DNA of 13,288 bases from an uncultured Gammaproteobacteria bacterium (GCA_938021685.1 CALIFM010000059.1:1-13288), one strand, 5' to 3'; shown: positions 1 through 6,697, counted from the stretch's first letter. Program-made: numbers and translations. The notes: generated by a model not told the origin, from the sequence alone.

Positions 1-1
1 G

Positions 2-124
2 GCATTATACGATCGCCAAGGCTTACAACACCGTATTGTAACGCGCAAAAAAGCGGGGTTTAATACGGACGTAGAAGAGCGCGCATTGGCACAAATAAAT
101 AGTTATAACCCCTATGCCGTTTAA
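2..124 (+). CDS. 3' end of an unidentified protein-coding gene (partial)
   Basis: An open frame enters from the left edge and encodes about 40 residues before a TAA stop at 122-124, ending in QINSYNPYAV. It is rich in charged residues and has no membrane segment. The stop lies 33 nt before the ubiA-like start on the same strand, so it is probably the preceding member of the same operon. Too little is present to assign a family. A partner in polyprenyl-linked sugar or lipid metabolism would fit the next two genes, but that is only context. Confidence 0.5.
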   Translation, partial: ALYDRQGLQHRIVTRKKAGFNTDVEERALAQINSYNPYAV

Positions 125-157
125 TCGCGCACGAACCTAAACAAAAAATTCAAAACC

Positions 158-1087
158 ATGCTGCCGTATATAAAAATTGCCCGTTTTGACCACTGGTTCA
201 AAAATGTGTTTATGATTCCAGGGGTGCTGGTTGCCTTGTATTTGCACCCTAACTTATTACAAAACAATTTGTTTTGGCCGCTGGTGATTGCGCTGTTAGC
301 GACGGGCTTTGTGGCCTCCAGTAACTATGTCATCAATGAAGTGCTGGACGCCGATAAAGACCGTTTACACCCAGTTAAAAAATTGCGTCCGGTTCCGTCG
401 GGGCAAATCAATACCAAGCTTGCCTATGGTTTATGGATTGCCCTTGCCATGTTGGGCTTGGCGATGGCCTATACCTTAGGTAAACCATTTTTTTACAGTG
501 CCTTGGCACTATGGGTGATGGGCTGCTTTTATAACATTCCGCCGATTCGCACCAAAGAAAAGCCCTATCTAGACGTACTGTCCGAATCAGTTAATAATCC
601 GTTGCGCTTGTTGCTTGGTTGGTTTGCTACGGGCACCGAGTTTTGGCCACCGTTGTCGCTGGTGATCGCCTATTGGATGATCGGTGCCTTTTTTATGGCA
701 ATCAAGCGTTTTGCTGAGTACCGCCGTATTGGCAACAAACAGCAAGCTGCTGCTTACCGCAGCTCGTTTGCGTATTATAACGAAGAGCGCTTGATGATTA
801 GCATCATGTATTACGTGGCCGCATTTGGCTTGTTTTTCGGCGTGTTTTTAATTCGCTATCGTATGGAGTTCATCTTGGCCACGCCCTTTATCGCGGGTGT
901 GATTGCATGGTACATGCACTTAGGATATTTGCCAGACAGCCCGGTGCAGTACCCCGAGAAAATCTACAAGCAAAAGGGGTTCGTGGTTTATTTGCTGCTG
1001 ACGGTAGTTATCATGTTGCTGCTGTTGCTGGTAGATTTTCCTACACTAGCACAGTGGTTCCCTGATGCGCCGGTACCGCGCCAGTAG
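158..1087 (+). CDS. UbiA-family integral membrane prenyltransferase, possibly polyprenyl-phosphate phosphoribosyltransferase
   Basis: This 309-residue polytopic membrane protein has about eight to nine hydrophobic segments. The first Asp-rich motif of the UbiA superfamily is present as N60-E-x-x-D64-x-x-x-D68, with Glu in place of the usual second-position Asp. It is followed by R69, H71, P72, K74 or K75, R77, P78 and G82. That pattern resembles the 'DRxHPxKxxRPxxxG' region remembered from mycobacterial decaprenyl-phosphate phosphoribosyltransferase. A second conserved loop runs from Y125 to R150 with D139, E143 and N146. Members transfer prenyl chains, or use polyprenyl phosphate as acceptor, at the inner membrane using Mg2+. 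The ATG at 158 has no clear ribosome binding site. The HAD-like gene starts 12 nt after the stop, and that pairing supports a lipid-phosphoribose role. Ubiquinone or heme prenylation seems less likely because this motif set differs from UbiA and CyoE. The family is secure; the substrate is inferred. Confidence 0.85.
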   Translation: MLPYIKIARFDHWFKNVFMIPGVLVALYLHPNLLQNNLFWPLVIALLATGFVASSNYVINEVLDADKDRLHPVKKLRPVPSGQINTKLAYGLWIALAMLGLAMAYTLGKPFFYSALALWVMGCFYNIPPIRTKEKPYLDVLSESVNNPLRLLLGWFATGTEFWPPLSLVIAYWMIGAFFMAIKRFAEYRRIGNKQQAAAYRSSFAYYNEERLMISIMYYVAAFGLFFGVFLIRYRMEFILATPFIAGVIAWYMHLGYLPDSPVQYPEKIYKQKGFVVYLLLTVVIMLLLLLVDFPTLAQWFPDAPVPRQ

Positions 1088-1099
1088 GCCTATTTCACT

Positions 1100-1765
1100 G
1101 TGAATGCCGCGTTTAAAACGTATGCTGTTTTTGATTTGGACGGCACATTGACTCGACGCGATACTTATTTAGATTATTTAGTCAGTTATTGGCTTAAGCA
1201 CCCCAAGCAATGGCTTAAGGGGATTCCTCTCGGGCTGTATGCCGCGGCGTATTTTTGCAGACTAAAAGACAACACTTGGCTTAAACAACGTTTTTTAGCC
1301 ACTTTGTTTGCCGGTTGCAGCCGTGAGGAACTAGTAGCCTGGAACCAGCAATTTATTGAGCACACCTTGGCAGACAATATGCGGCTTAAAGCCAAGGGCA
1401 CCTTGGCTTTACATAAAGAAGCCGGGCATGAATGTGTGTTGCTGAGCGCCAGTTTGGATCTTTATGTGCAAGAGTTGGCCAAGCAAATGGGGTTTTCACA
1501 ATGCTTAAGTACTAAGGTACAGTGGCAAGACGGTGTGTTAACAGGCCAGCTGGATGGTGAAAACCTAAAAGGCGAGCAAAAAGTGTTCGCGTTGCGGGCT
1601 TTTTTAGATCGGCAGGATCACAAAGACGCTAACATTATCGCTTACGGTGATCATGCTTCAGATTTCCCATTGCTCAAAAGTGCGGACCAAGGTGTCTTGA
1701 TAAGCGAAAATCCTCGCTTGCAACAACAAGCAAAAGCCGCAGGCTTGCAGGTGCAGCAATGGTAG
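1100..1765 (+). CDS. HAD-IB family phosphatase-like hydrolase
   Basis: This is a 221-residue soluble haloacid-dehalogenase superfamily protein. Motif I is F11-D12-L-D14-G-T16, with D12 the expected nucleophile and D14 the acid/base. Motif II is the Ser in L115-S116-A-S118. The motif III lysine is K158 or K161. Motif IV is Y182-G-D184-H-A-S-D188, which binds Mg2+. An insert between motifs I and II (about 25-100) is the helical cap typical of the IB subclass, as in SerB-like enzymes. The start is GTG at 1100, which keeps FDLDGT close to the N terminus as usual. The gene lies 12 nt after the UbiA-like gene, and its last 7 nt overlap the nadD start. HAD domains paired with or fused to UbiA proteins suggest it removes the 5-phosphate from the UbiA product. 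That role is inferred; phosphoserine or another small phosphate ester is possible. Confidence 0.85.
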   Translation: MNAAFKTYAVFDLDGTLTRRDTYLDYLVSYWLKHPKQWLKGIPLGLYAAAYFCRLKDNTWLKQRFLATLFAGCSREELVAWNQQFIEHTLADNMRLKAKGTLALHKEAGHECVLLSASLDLYVQELAKQMGFSQCLSTKVQWQDGVLTGQLDGENLKGEQKVFALRAFLDRQDHKDANIIAYGDHASDFPLLKSADQGVLISENPRLQQQAKAAGLQVQQW

Positions 1766-2418
1766 GGCAATCGTCATCTATGCAAGTGAATGCACCTATG
1801 TGGGGTGTGTTTGGAGGCTCGTTTGATCCGGTTCACATTGGCCATATTCAAACCGCAGCTAGTGTGATAGAGCAACTCTCATTGGATAAAATGCTGCTGG
1901 TGCCCGCTGCGCGCTCACCGTTTAAGGGGCGCAGCCATGCTGATAACGAGCAGCGCGCTCAAATGTTGGAATTAGCCATCGAGGGCCACACAAAATTTAT
2001 TCTAGATCAGCGCGAGCTTAAACAGCCGCCTCCGTCTTACACAGTGAATACATTAGAAGCGATCAAGCAGGAAAAGCCGAATGCCCATTTGGTGCTGATT
2101 TTAGGCATGGATGCGTGGTTAAGCTTTGATCAGTGGCGCCAGCCCGAACGTATTTTGCAATTGGCGCACATTGCGGTGATGACGCGCCCGGGCTACACCC
2201 AGCAGGCTGATGCAGCGTTTTCTGCATTGGACCAAAAAAGCAAAAACTCTTTGTCGCTGCGTAAGCAGCAAGCGGGGCAAATAATGTTTCTTGATGTGCC
2301 AGCAATTGATGTGTCATCAACGGCTATTCGTAAAGCGTATAAAAAAAACATCACCGATGTCGTCGGGGTGGCCCCCAAAGTAAATGACTATATTGAGCAT
2401 CATCAGTTATATCGTTAG
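1759..2418 (+). CDS. nadD: Nicotinate-nucleotide adenylyltransferase (NadD type)
   Basis: The protein is 219 residues, the usual NadD length. The nucleotidyltransferase signature G19-G-S-F-D23-P-V-H26-I-G-H29 contains the HxGH ATP-binding element. The region D83-Q-R-E-L followed by P-S-Y-T (92-95), and L115-G-M-D118-A-W with FDQW, match the NadD substrate-binding segments. The C-terminal S186-S-T-x-x-R191 motif contacts the triphosphate. NadD joins nicotinate mononucleotide and ATP to form deamido-NAD in the cytoplasm, an essential step of NAD synthesis. The ATG at 1759 overlaps the HAD stop (ATGGTAG), suggesting translational coupling. ATG at 1780 or 1798 would also give a normal N terminus. 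The gene normally sits with holA and rsfS; here it follows a HAD gene and no rsfS follows. It could be the only nadD moved elsewhere or a second, specialised copy. Confidence 0.88.
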   Translation: MVGQSSSMQVNAPMWGVFGGSFDPVHIGHIQTAASVIEQLSLDKMLLVPAARSPFKGRSHADNEQRAQMLELAIEGHTKFILDQRELKQPPPSYTVNTLEAIKQEKPNAHLVLILGMDAWLSFDQWRQPERILQLAHIAVMTRPGYTQQADAAFSALDQKSKNSLSLRKQQAGQIMFLDVPAIDVSSTAIRKAYKKNITDVVGVAPKVNDYIEHHQLYR

Positions 2419-2430
2419 CCACTATGGCTA
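2416..2430 (+). terminator. Short hairpin at the nadD stop, weak terminator candidate
   Basis: TAGCCA (2416-2421) and TGGCTA (2425-2430) are perfect inverted arms around a 3-nt loop, starting at the nadD stop codon. Only three T follow before an A-rich stretch, so it is a poor intrinsic terminator. It is nevertheless the only structure seen at the end of the nadD unit. The rest of the 161-nt spacer to the lipoprotein gene shows no convincing promoter or small gene. Confidence 0.3.
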
Positions 2431-2565
2431 TTTAAAATAGAGAATTGGGAAAACTATGGAGCATTAATTTTAGGTGTTCAGCAGCTAAGCTTTCAGCTAG
2501 AATTGCGTTCCAGCTCCAGTTGGTAAACCTATTACTAGCGGTTGCGGACCTTAATTATTTTGTTT

Positions 2566-2570
2566 AGGAG
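2566..2570 (+). promoter_or_regulatory. Strong Shine-Dalgarno for the SGNH lipoprotein gene
   Basis: AGGAG lies 9 nt upstream of the ATG at 2580. It fixes that start and stands out because the other genes of the window lack a comparable site. Confidence 0.75.
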
Positions 2571-2579
2571 TACTGGATA

Positions 2580-3239
2580 ATGCGTAAATTACTTTGGGTT
2601 GTCTTTTTTAGCGTCTTTTTAGCTAGCTGTGGCGGTGGAGGCAACTCTAATAGTGGTGCCGGTCAAACTTCCGAGACACCAGCACCTGAGCCAGAAGAGT
2701 CGCAGCCAGAAGAGTCGCAATCTGGGGGAAAACAAGAATCGATCGTAATAATTAGTGATAGCATTGGCACAGGCGCGACGGCGTCCTATGATTTTGGCTC
2801 ATCGATACAAGGCCGAACAAGCCTGACTGTGATCAACAGAAGTATCAGCGGTCAAACTACTGCACAAGGAGCGCCACAAGTGGCCGGATTTCTTCAGCAA
2901 TTTGATCCTAAATTTATTGTGGTGTTGCTGGGTACTAATGATGCATTGCAGAACAAATCGGCGTCTGGGGCGGTTAACACGCTTCGTAGCATGGCTCAGC
3001 TAGCTCTTGATAATGGTACTATCCCTATAATTGGTACTTTGCCGCCAATCTACTCCTCAAATTCGGCAAATGATATTGCTGCCTCCATTAGTGGCGGCTT
3101 GTTCGGGATTTCAGGAGCCCGCATTGCACGAGTTCGACAAGCGTTAGGGCCAAGTGACATGTCGCCGGATGGTATTCACCCTAACAACTCGGGGCAAAGC
3201 AAGATCGGCGCGGTGTTTGCAAATAATTTGTACGACTAG
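2580..3239 (+). CDS. SGNH/GDSL-family hydrolase lipoprotein
   Basis: The protein is 219 residues. Residues 1-16 form a lipoprotein signal peptide (K3 then a hydrophobic core) with lipobox L14-A-S-C17, so C17 should be lipidated. Residue 18 is Gly, not Asp, which favours outer-membrane sorting. Residues 18-52 are a disordered Gly/Ser/Glu/Pro linker. The SGNH fold follows. Block I is S59-D60-S61-I with S61 the nucleophile (Ser replaces the usual Gly). Block II Gly is G91, block III is G118-T-N120-D, and block V is D197-G-I-H200-P, giving the S61/D197/H200 triad. Such enzymes hydrolyse esters, acyl groups or acetylated glycans at the cell surface; the substrate cannot be read here. The gene is flanked by a 161-nt spacer and a convergent slyX, so it appears monocistronic. 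Its lower GC and its own ribosome binding site suggest separate acquisition. Confidence 0.85.
   Translation: MRKLLWVVFFSVFLASCGGGGNSNSGAGQTSETPAPEPEESQPEESQSGGKQESIVIISDSIGTGATASYDFGSSIQGRTSLTVINRSISGQTTAQGAPQVAGFLQQFDPKFIVVLLGTNDALQNKSASGAVNTLRSMAQLALDNGTIPIIGTLPPIYSSNSANDIAASISGGLFGISGARIARVRQALGPSDMSPDGIHPNNSGQSKIGAVFANNLYD
2691..2720 (+). repeat. 15-bp tandem duplication in the lipoprotein linker
   Basis: CCAGAAGAGTCGCAG (2691-2705) is repeated as CCAGAAGAGTCGCAA (2706-2720), differing only at the last base. It encodes two copies of P-E-E-S-Q in the disordered linker after the lipidated Cys. Being a multiple of three, it can change copy number by slippage without breaking the frame. Confidence 0.9.
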
Positions 3240-3252
3240 CACAGATCTGTTA

Positions 3253-3275
3253 ATTAAAAGCTGCGCACTTTTAAT
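3253..3275. terminator. Inverted repeat between convergent lipoprotein and slyX genes, possible shared terminator
   Basis: ATTAAAAG (3253-3260) and CTTTTAAT (3268-3275) are perfect 8-bp arms around a 7-nt loop, placed 14 nt after the lipoprotein stop. The right arm covers the slyX stop codon (TAA on the minus strand, 3271-3273). A T-run at 3286-3290 follows on the plus strand, but only after an interrupting AGTGTGGGGG. The stem is AT-rich, so termination strength is doubtful. Its position between two converging genes is the main support. Confidence 0.4.
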
Positions 3276-3483
3276 AGTGTGGGGGTTTTTCATCTGACGC
3301 GCCTATATCTTGTGCAGAGCCCTGCTCCAATAAGCCTTGTACGCGAGCATTAAGATGTCGATTTTTTTCAGCCAAGGCATCCAGCTGCTGCGATTGCTGA
3401 TACACCACTTTATTTAAAGCTTCTATGGTGTGCTCTAAGTACGCCAGCTTAGTTTCGATGGTTTGCAGTCTTGGTTCAGTCAT
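3271..3483 (-). CDS. slyX: SlyX family protein
   Basis: This is a small acidic protein, 70 residues from the chosen ATG at 3483. The segment R5 to L23 (with the core LEHTIEAL) and a following Gln/Leu-rich heptad region to about residue 55 form a predicted coiled coil. The C terminus ends P-P-H-Y, a hallmark of SlyX. Another in-frame ATG at 3516 would add 11 residues, but SlyX proteins usually begin just before this coiled coil. Neither start has a ribosome binding site. A TAAAAT element near 3515-3520, read on the minus strand, could be a -10 box, which would also favour the shorter form. SlyX has no established biochemical function. It is transcribed divergently from ridA and converges on the lipoprotein gene. 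Confidence 0.85.
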   Translation of the reverse strand: MTEPRLQTIETKLAYLEHTIEALNKVVYQQSQQLDALAEKNRHLNARVQGLLEQGSAQDIGASDEKPPHY

Positions 3484-3553
3484 GAGGCCGATGGCAAGTG
3501 TTGTATCTGGGTGCATTTTAACACGAGCTTTAAACTCTACGGGTGCGTAGCAG

Positions 3554-3581
3554 CGCTAGTCTTGGTAGACTGCGGTTTTTT
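3554..3581 (+). terminator. Terminator-shaped hairpin in the ridA leader (possible attenuator)
   Basis: CGC (3554-3556), then AGTCT (3558-3562) after one bulged T, pairs with AGACT-GCG (3567-3574) around a TGGT loop. One base later comes a run of six T (3576-3581). This is the form of an intrinsic terminator on the plus strand, yet it sits 18 nt before the ridA start with no gene upstream on that strand except the distant lipoprotein gene. It may stop read-through from 3239 or attenuate ridA-recG. Confidence 0.5.
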
Positions 3582-3598
3582 AAAACAGATAAAAAACC
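3574..3598 (+). promoter_or_regulatory. Alternative hairpin ending at the ridA start codon
   Basis: GGTTTTTT (3574-3581) and AAAAAACC (3591-3598) are perfect 8-bp arms with a 9-nt loop. The left arm uses the U-run and last stem base of the terminator-like hairpin, so the two structures compete. The right arm abuts the ridA ATG at 3599 and occupies the place where a ribosome binding site would be. A regulatory role is inferred; the stem is mostly A-U and therefore weak. Confidence 0.4.
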
Positions 3599-3985
3599 AT
3601 GCCAAAAGATCAAATTATTAGCACTGATGCCGCGCCTAGCGCCATTGGCGCGTATTCCCAAGCGGTAAGAACAGGAGACACCGTTTACATTTCAGGCCAA
3701 ATACCGTTAGACCCACAAACCATGGAAGTGGTGCAAGGCGGCTTTGAAGCTGAGGCTCATCAGGTGTTCAAAAACCTTAAAGCCGTGGCCGAGGCGGCAG
3801 GCGGTAGTTTAGATGATGTGGTGCGTGCCACTATTTACATGATGGATCTAAACGATTTTGCCAAGGTGAATGAAATTATGGGCGAATATTTTGATGCACC
3901 TTTTCCGGCCCGCGCAGCAGTGGGCGTGGCGCAGCTGCCTAAAGGAGTGCTGGTTGAGATTGATGCTATTCTATCGCTGGCCTAG
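3599..3985 (+). CDS. ridA: RidA family reactive intermediate deaminase (2-iminobutanoate/2-iminopropanoate deaminase)
   Basis: The 128-residue protein spans the complete RidA/YjgF/UK114 fold. Conserved elements include the N-terminal A15-I-G-x-Y19-S-Q segment, I31-S-G-Q, the long D72-D-V-V-R-A-T strand, and the signature P104-A-R105-A-A-V-G-V-A-x-L-P. R105 binds the carboxylate of the imine substrate, and E120 follows in V-E-I-D-A. The enzyme is a cytoplasmic trimer that hydrolyses reactive enamine/imine products of PLP enzymes such as threonine dehydratase, so protecting other PLP enzymes. The ATG at 3599 has no Shine-Dalgarno and is preceded by the two competing hairpins. recG follows after 9 nt in the same reading frame, so the two are almost certainly cotranscribed, a common arrangement in gammaproteobacteria (spoT-ridA-recG). 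Confidence 0.95.
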   Translation: MPKDQIISTDAAPSAIGAYSQAVRTGDTVYISGQIPLDPQTMEVVQGGFEAEAHQVFKNLKAVAEAAGGSLDDVVRATIYMMDLNDFAKVNEIMGEYFDAPFPARAAVGVAQLPKGVLVEIDAILSLA

Positions 3986-3994
3986 GCCTGCTTT

Positions 3995-6088
3995 TTGACT
4001 GAAAAAGCACAATACATACAAAGCGGCGATCAGCCGCTGACTATTTTGCGCGGCGTGGGCGAAAAGCTAGCCGCGCAGCTTGCGCGCATTGGTATTGTCA
4101 GTTGCCAAGATCTGATTTTTCATCTGCCGTTTCGGTATGAAGACCGCACGCAGGTCTGCCCCGTTTATAAGCTACAGCATGGTCAGCAGGCGCTGATATT
4201 AGGCGCAGTGGAAACGGCCCATGTGCAGTTTGGCCGCCGTCGTAGTTTGCTGGTGCGCCTCAATGACGGCGGTGCACGAATTACCATGCGGCTATTCTAT
4301 TTCAACGCCCAGCAACAAAAAGCATTGGAGCAAGGCCAGTGGGTGCAGTGCTATGGCGAGGCGCGCCTTGGGCCCAACGGTATGGAAATGATCCACCCAG
4401 AATACCGTGTGCATGCGATCGAGCCTGAGTCAATCACCACCGATGTGCTCACGCCGGTGTACCCCACCACCGATGGGGTTGGTCAAGCACGTATGCGTAA
4501 GCTGGTCAATCAAGCTTTCGAACAATTCGCGCATGCCACGCAGGATTATTTGCCGCCTAGCATTCGCCAAGACTTACAACTGCTCAGTCTAGATGATGCT
4601 TTGCACACAGTGCATGCCCCTAAGGCTGAAGATGATATAAACAGTTTGCTCAATGGCACGCATCCAGCGCAAAAGCGTTTGGCGCTTGAGGAGTTGCTGG
4701 CGCATCATTTGGCGCTACGTGCTAACCGAGAAGAGCGCCAACAAAACCCAGCCCCGGTGATTAAGCCAGACGGTGAACTGTGGCAGCAACTGCAACGGAG
4801 CTTGGGTTTTACCTTGACGGATGCGCAGCAACGGGTGGTGACAGAATTAGAACAAGACCTAGCGCAAGCAAGCCCCGGCTTACGGCTGGTGCAGGGCGAC
4901 GTGGGATCAGGCAAAACAGTCGTGGCAGCGGCGGCAGCTCTACATGCAGTGGAAGCAGGTTGGCAGGTGGCTATTATGGCCCCCACGGAATTATTGGCCG
5001 AGCAGCACCGTCGTAATTTTTTAGCATGGTGCGAACCGCTCGGGGTGAACTGTGTGTGGTTAACGGGTCGTTTAGCGGCGGTCAAGCGGCGCGAAGCCAC
5101 GACGCAAATTACTTCGGGCGAAGCACAAATTGCCATTGGTACGCATGCCTTGTTTCAGGACGAGGTCGAGTTTCATAAGCTGGGCCTCATTGTGGTGGAC
5201 GAGCAACATCGCTTTGGGGTGGGCCAGCGTTTGGCGTTGAAGAAAAAAGGAGAGCAGCAAGGCCTTGCGCCGCATCAAATTATAATGAGCGCCACGCCCA
5301 TTCCACGCTCCTTGTCGATGGTGTATTACGCCGACATGGATGTGTCTAACATTGACGAATTGCCGCCTGGGCGTATCCCGGTGCAAACCGTGGTGCTAGC
5401 TAATTCGCGCCGCGATGAAGTGCAGCAGCGAGTGCGACTCGCTTGCCAAGAAGGGCGACAGGCTTACTGGGTGTGCCCTCTCATTGAAGAATCAGATGCG
5501 CTGCAAGCGCAAGCAGCAGAAGAAACCGCCAAGCTGCTCACAGCTCAGTTTACCGAGCTTAACGTTGGCTTGGTACACAGTCGCATGAAGCCCAAAGAAA
5601 AAGACACCATTATGGCGCGCTTTCGCGGCGGTGAGATCAACTTGTTGGTGGCGACCACGGTGATCGAAGTGGGCGTGGACGTGCCCAATGCCAGCTTGAT
5701 GATTATCGAAAATGCCGAGCGCTTAGGCTTAGCCCAACTGCACCAGTTACGCGGCCGTGTGGGCCGTGGCAGCAGCCAATCGGTTTGTGTACTGATGTAT
5801 CAAGCTCCGCTTGGGCAGAAGGGTAAAAAGCGTTTAGATATTTTGCGCCAAACCAGCGACGGCTTTGAAATTGCCCGCCATGATCTTGAGCAACGTGGCC
5901 CTGGCGAGTTGATGGGCACCCGACAAACCGGCGAGCAGGCCTTAAAGATCGCCAACATCGTGCGCGACCAAGCTTTGTTGTTGACGGTGGAAAAAGCAGT
6001 GCACGAACTTGATCAGCAAGACGTGAGGATTAAGCAAAAAATCATTGAGCGTTGGGTAAAAAGCAAAGACCAATACGCGCAGGTTTAA
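3995..6088 (+). CDS. recG: ATP-dependent DNA helicase RecG
   Basis: The protein is 697 residues, full length for RecG. The N-terminal wedge/OB region includes L18-R-G-V-G and H43-L-P-F-R-Y-E-D-R, then the OB fold to about 150. Helicase motif I is G301-D-V-G-S-G-K307-T308. Motif II is D402-E-Q-H405, motif III S432-A-T, and motif VI Q584-L-R-G-R-V-G-R591. The C-terminal D629-L-E-Q-R-G-P-G-E-L-M-G-T-R belongs to the RecG-specific region. RecG remodels stalled forks and Holliday junctions. The start must be TTG at 3995: the same frame has the ridA TAG at 3983 upstream, and no ATG or GTG occurs before the conserved wedge. The first GTG (4055) would delete conserved residues. Its 3' end converges on the SCO-like gene with an 18-nt gap and no clear terminator. 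Confidence 0.96.
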   Translation: MTEKAQYIQSGDQPLTILRGVGEKLAAQLARIGIVSCQDLIFHLPFRYEDRTQVCPVYKLQHGQQALILGAVETAHVQFGRRRSLLVRLNDGGARITMRLFYFNAQQQKALEQGQWVQCYGEARLGPNGMEMIHPEYRVHAIEPESITTDVLTPVYPTTDGVGQARMRKLVNQAFEQFAHATQDYLPPSIRQDLQLLSLDDALHTVHAPKAEDDINSLLNGTHPAQKRLALEELLAHHLALRANREERQQNPAPVIKPDGELWQQLQRSLGFTLTDAQQRVVTELEQDLAQASPGLRLVQGDVGSGKTVVAAAAALHAVEAGWQVAIMAPTELLAEQHRRNFLAWCEPLGVNCVWLTGRLAAVKRREATTQITSGEAQIAIGTHALFQDEVEFHKLGLIVVDEQHRFGVGQRLALKKKGEQQGLAPHQIIMSATPIPRSLSMVYYADMDVSNIDELPPGRIPVQTVVLANSRRDEVQQRVRLACQEGRQAYWVCPLIEESDALQAQAAEETAKLLTAQFTELNVGLVHSRMKPKEKDTIMARFRGGEINLLVATTVIEVGVDVPNASLMIIENAERLGLAQLHQLRGRVGRGSSQSVCVLMYQAPLGQKGKKRLDILRQTSDGFEIARHDLEQRGPGELMGTRQTGEQALKIANIVRDQALLLTVEKAVHELDQQDVRIKQKIIERWVKSKDQYAQV

Positions 6089-6106
6089 GCAGCTGAAAGT
6101 GATCAG

Positions 6107-6697
6107 TTAATACAGCATCCGTACGCGCTGCGCCACTTCAGTGGCGCTGGCACCATGGTTAATGACGTCAGCCAACTCGGTGTTTTCATCAATTAAGTAA
6201 ATGCGTGAGGTGTGGTCAACCAAGTAATTGCCCTCACCGTCGTCTTCCACTTTTTTGTGATACACCCCGTAGCGGGTGCCCACCTCTAAAATTTCGTATT
6301 GGTTGCCGCGTACGCCGGTGATGTTAGGGTGAAAAAATGGGCCATAGTTATGCAGTTTTTCCAACGTGTCTCGATCGGGATCAATACTGACCAGCAGGCC
6401 TTTGACAGGCTGCTCGTCGCCCAGAATTTTCATGGCTTCGCCCATGATCGCCAGCGAGTTGGGGCAGACGTCGGGGCAAGAGGTATAGCCAAAATAAATC
6501 AGTACAGGTTGGCCTTTAAAGTCCGACAAAGATAGTTTGCCTTCGAAACTGTCTAGGGTGAAATCACCGCCGGTATAGCCTCCGGTGCGCAGTGCCCGTT
6601 GTTGTGTTTCACTTTCTTTGTTTAGCCAATTATAGCTGGCAGCGCCAAGGCCTACGGCCAGCACGGCAGCGGCAAGGTAAGGCAAGATTTTTTTCAT
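6107..6697 (-). CDS. SCO1/SenC family copper chaperone, thioredoxin fold, membrane anchored
   Basis: This is a 196-residue protein. Residues 3-22 form an uncleaved signal anchor (no Cys lipobox), placing the rest in the periplasm. The SCO domain has Y69? region F-G-Y71-T-S-C74-P-D-V-C78-P, the copper-binding CxxxC, and the distal ligand H162 in D161-H-T-S. S104-I-D-P-D-R-D110 is the usual SCO segment. SCO proteins deliver copper to, or reduce cysteines of, the CuA site of cytochrome oxidase; some act in redox defence instead. No oxidase genes are visible here, so the target is unknown. It is read on the minus strand 114 nt after the molybdoenzyme and converges on recG. No ribosome binding site is visible before the ATG. 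The 114-nt upstream spacer shows only a weak TTGTGT/17/TTTAAC promoter-like pair. Confidence 0.9.
   Translation of the reverse strand: MKKILPYLAAAVLAVGLGAASYNWLNKESETQQRALRTGGYTGGDFTLDSFEGKLSLSDFKGQPVLIYFGYTSCPDVCPNSLAIMGEAMKILGDEQPVKGLLVSIDPDRDTLEKLHNYGPFFHPNITGVRGNQYEILEVGTRYGVYHKKVEDDGEGNYLVDHTSRIYLIDENTELADVINHGASATEVAQRVRMLY
6130..6147. repeat. GC-rich perfect hairpin in the 3' end of the SCO gene
   Basis: GCGCCAC (6130-6136) and GTGGCGC (6141-6147) form a perfect 7-bp stem with a TTCA loop. It lies inside the SCO coding region, about 40 nt beyond the recG stop. No T-run follows on either strand. It could protect or end the recG mRNA, or be chance. Confidence 0.35.

Noticed and set aside
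501..514. Short palindrome AGTGCC-TT-GGCACT in the ubiA-like gene
   Set aside because: It is internal to a conserved coding region, has a 2-nt loop and is explained by codons for small hydrophobic residues.
4705..5136. 143-codon open frame on the minus strand inside recG
   Set aside because: It lies over the RecG helicase motifs, is Cys/Ser/Arg rich in the way antisense frames are, and has no recognisable domain.
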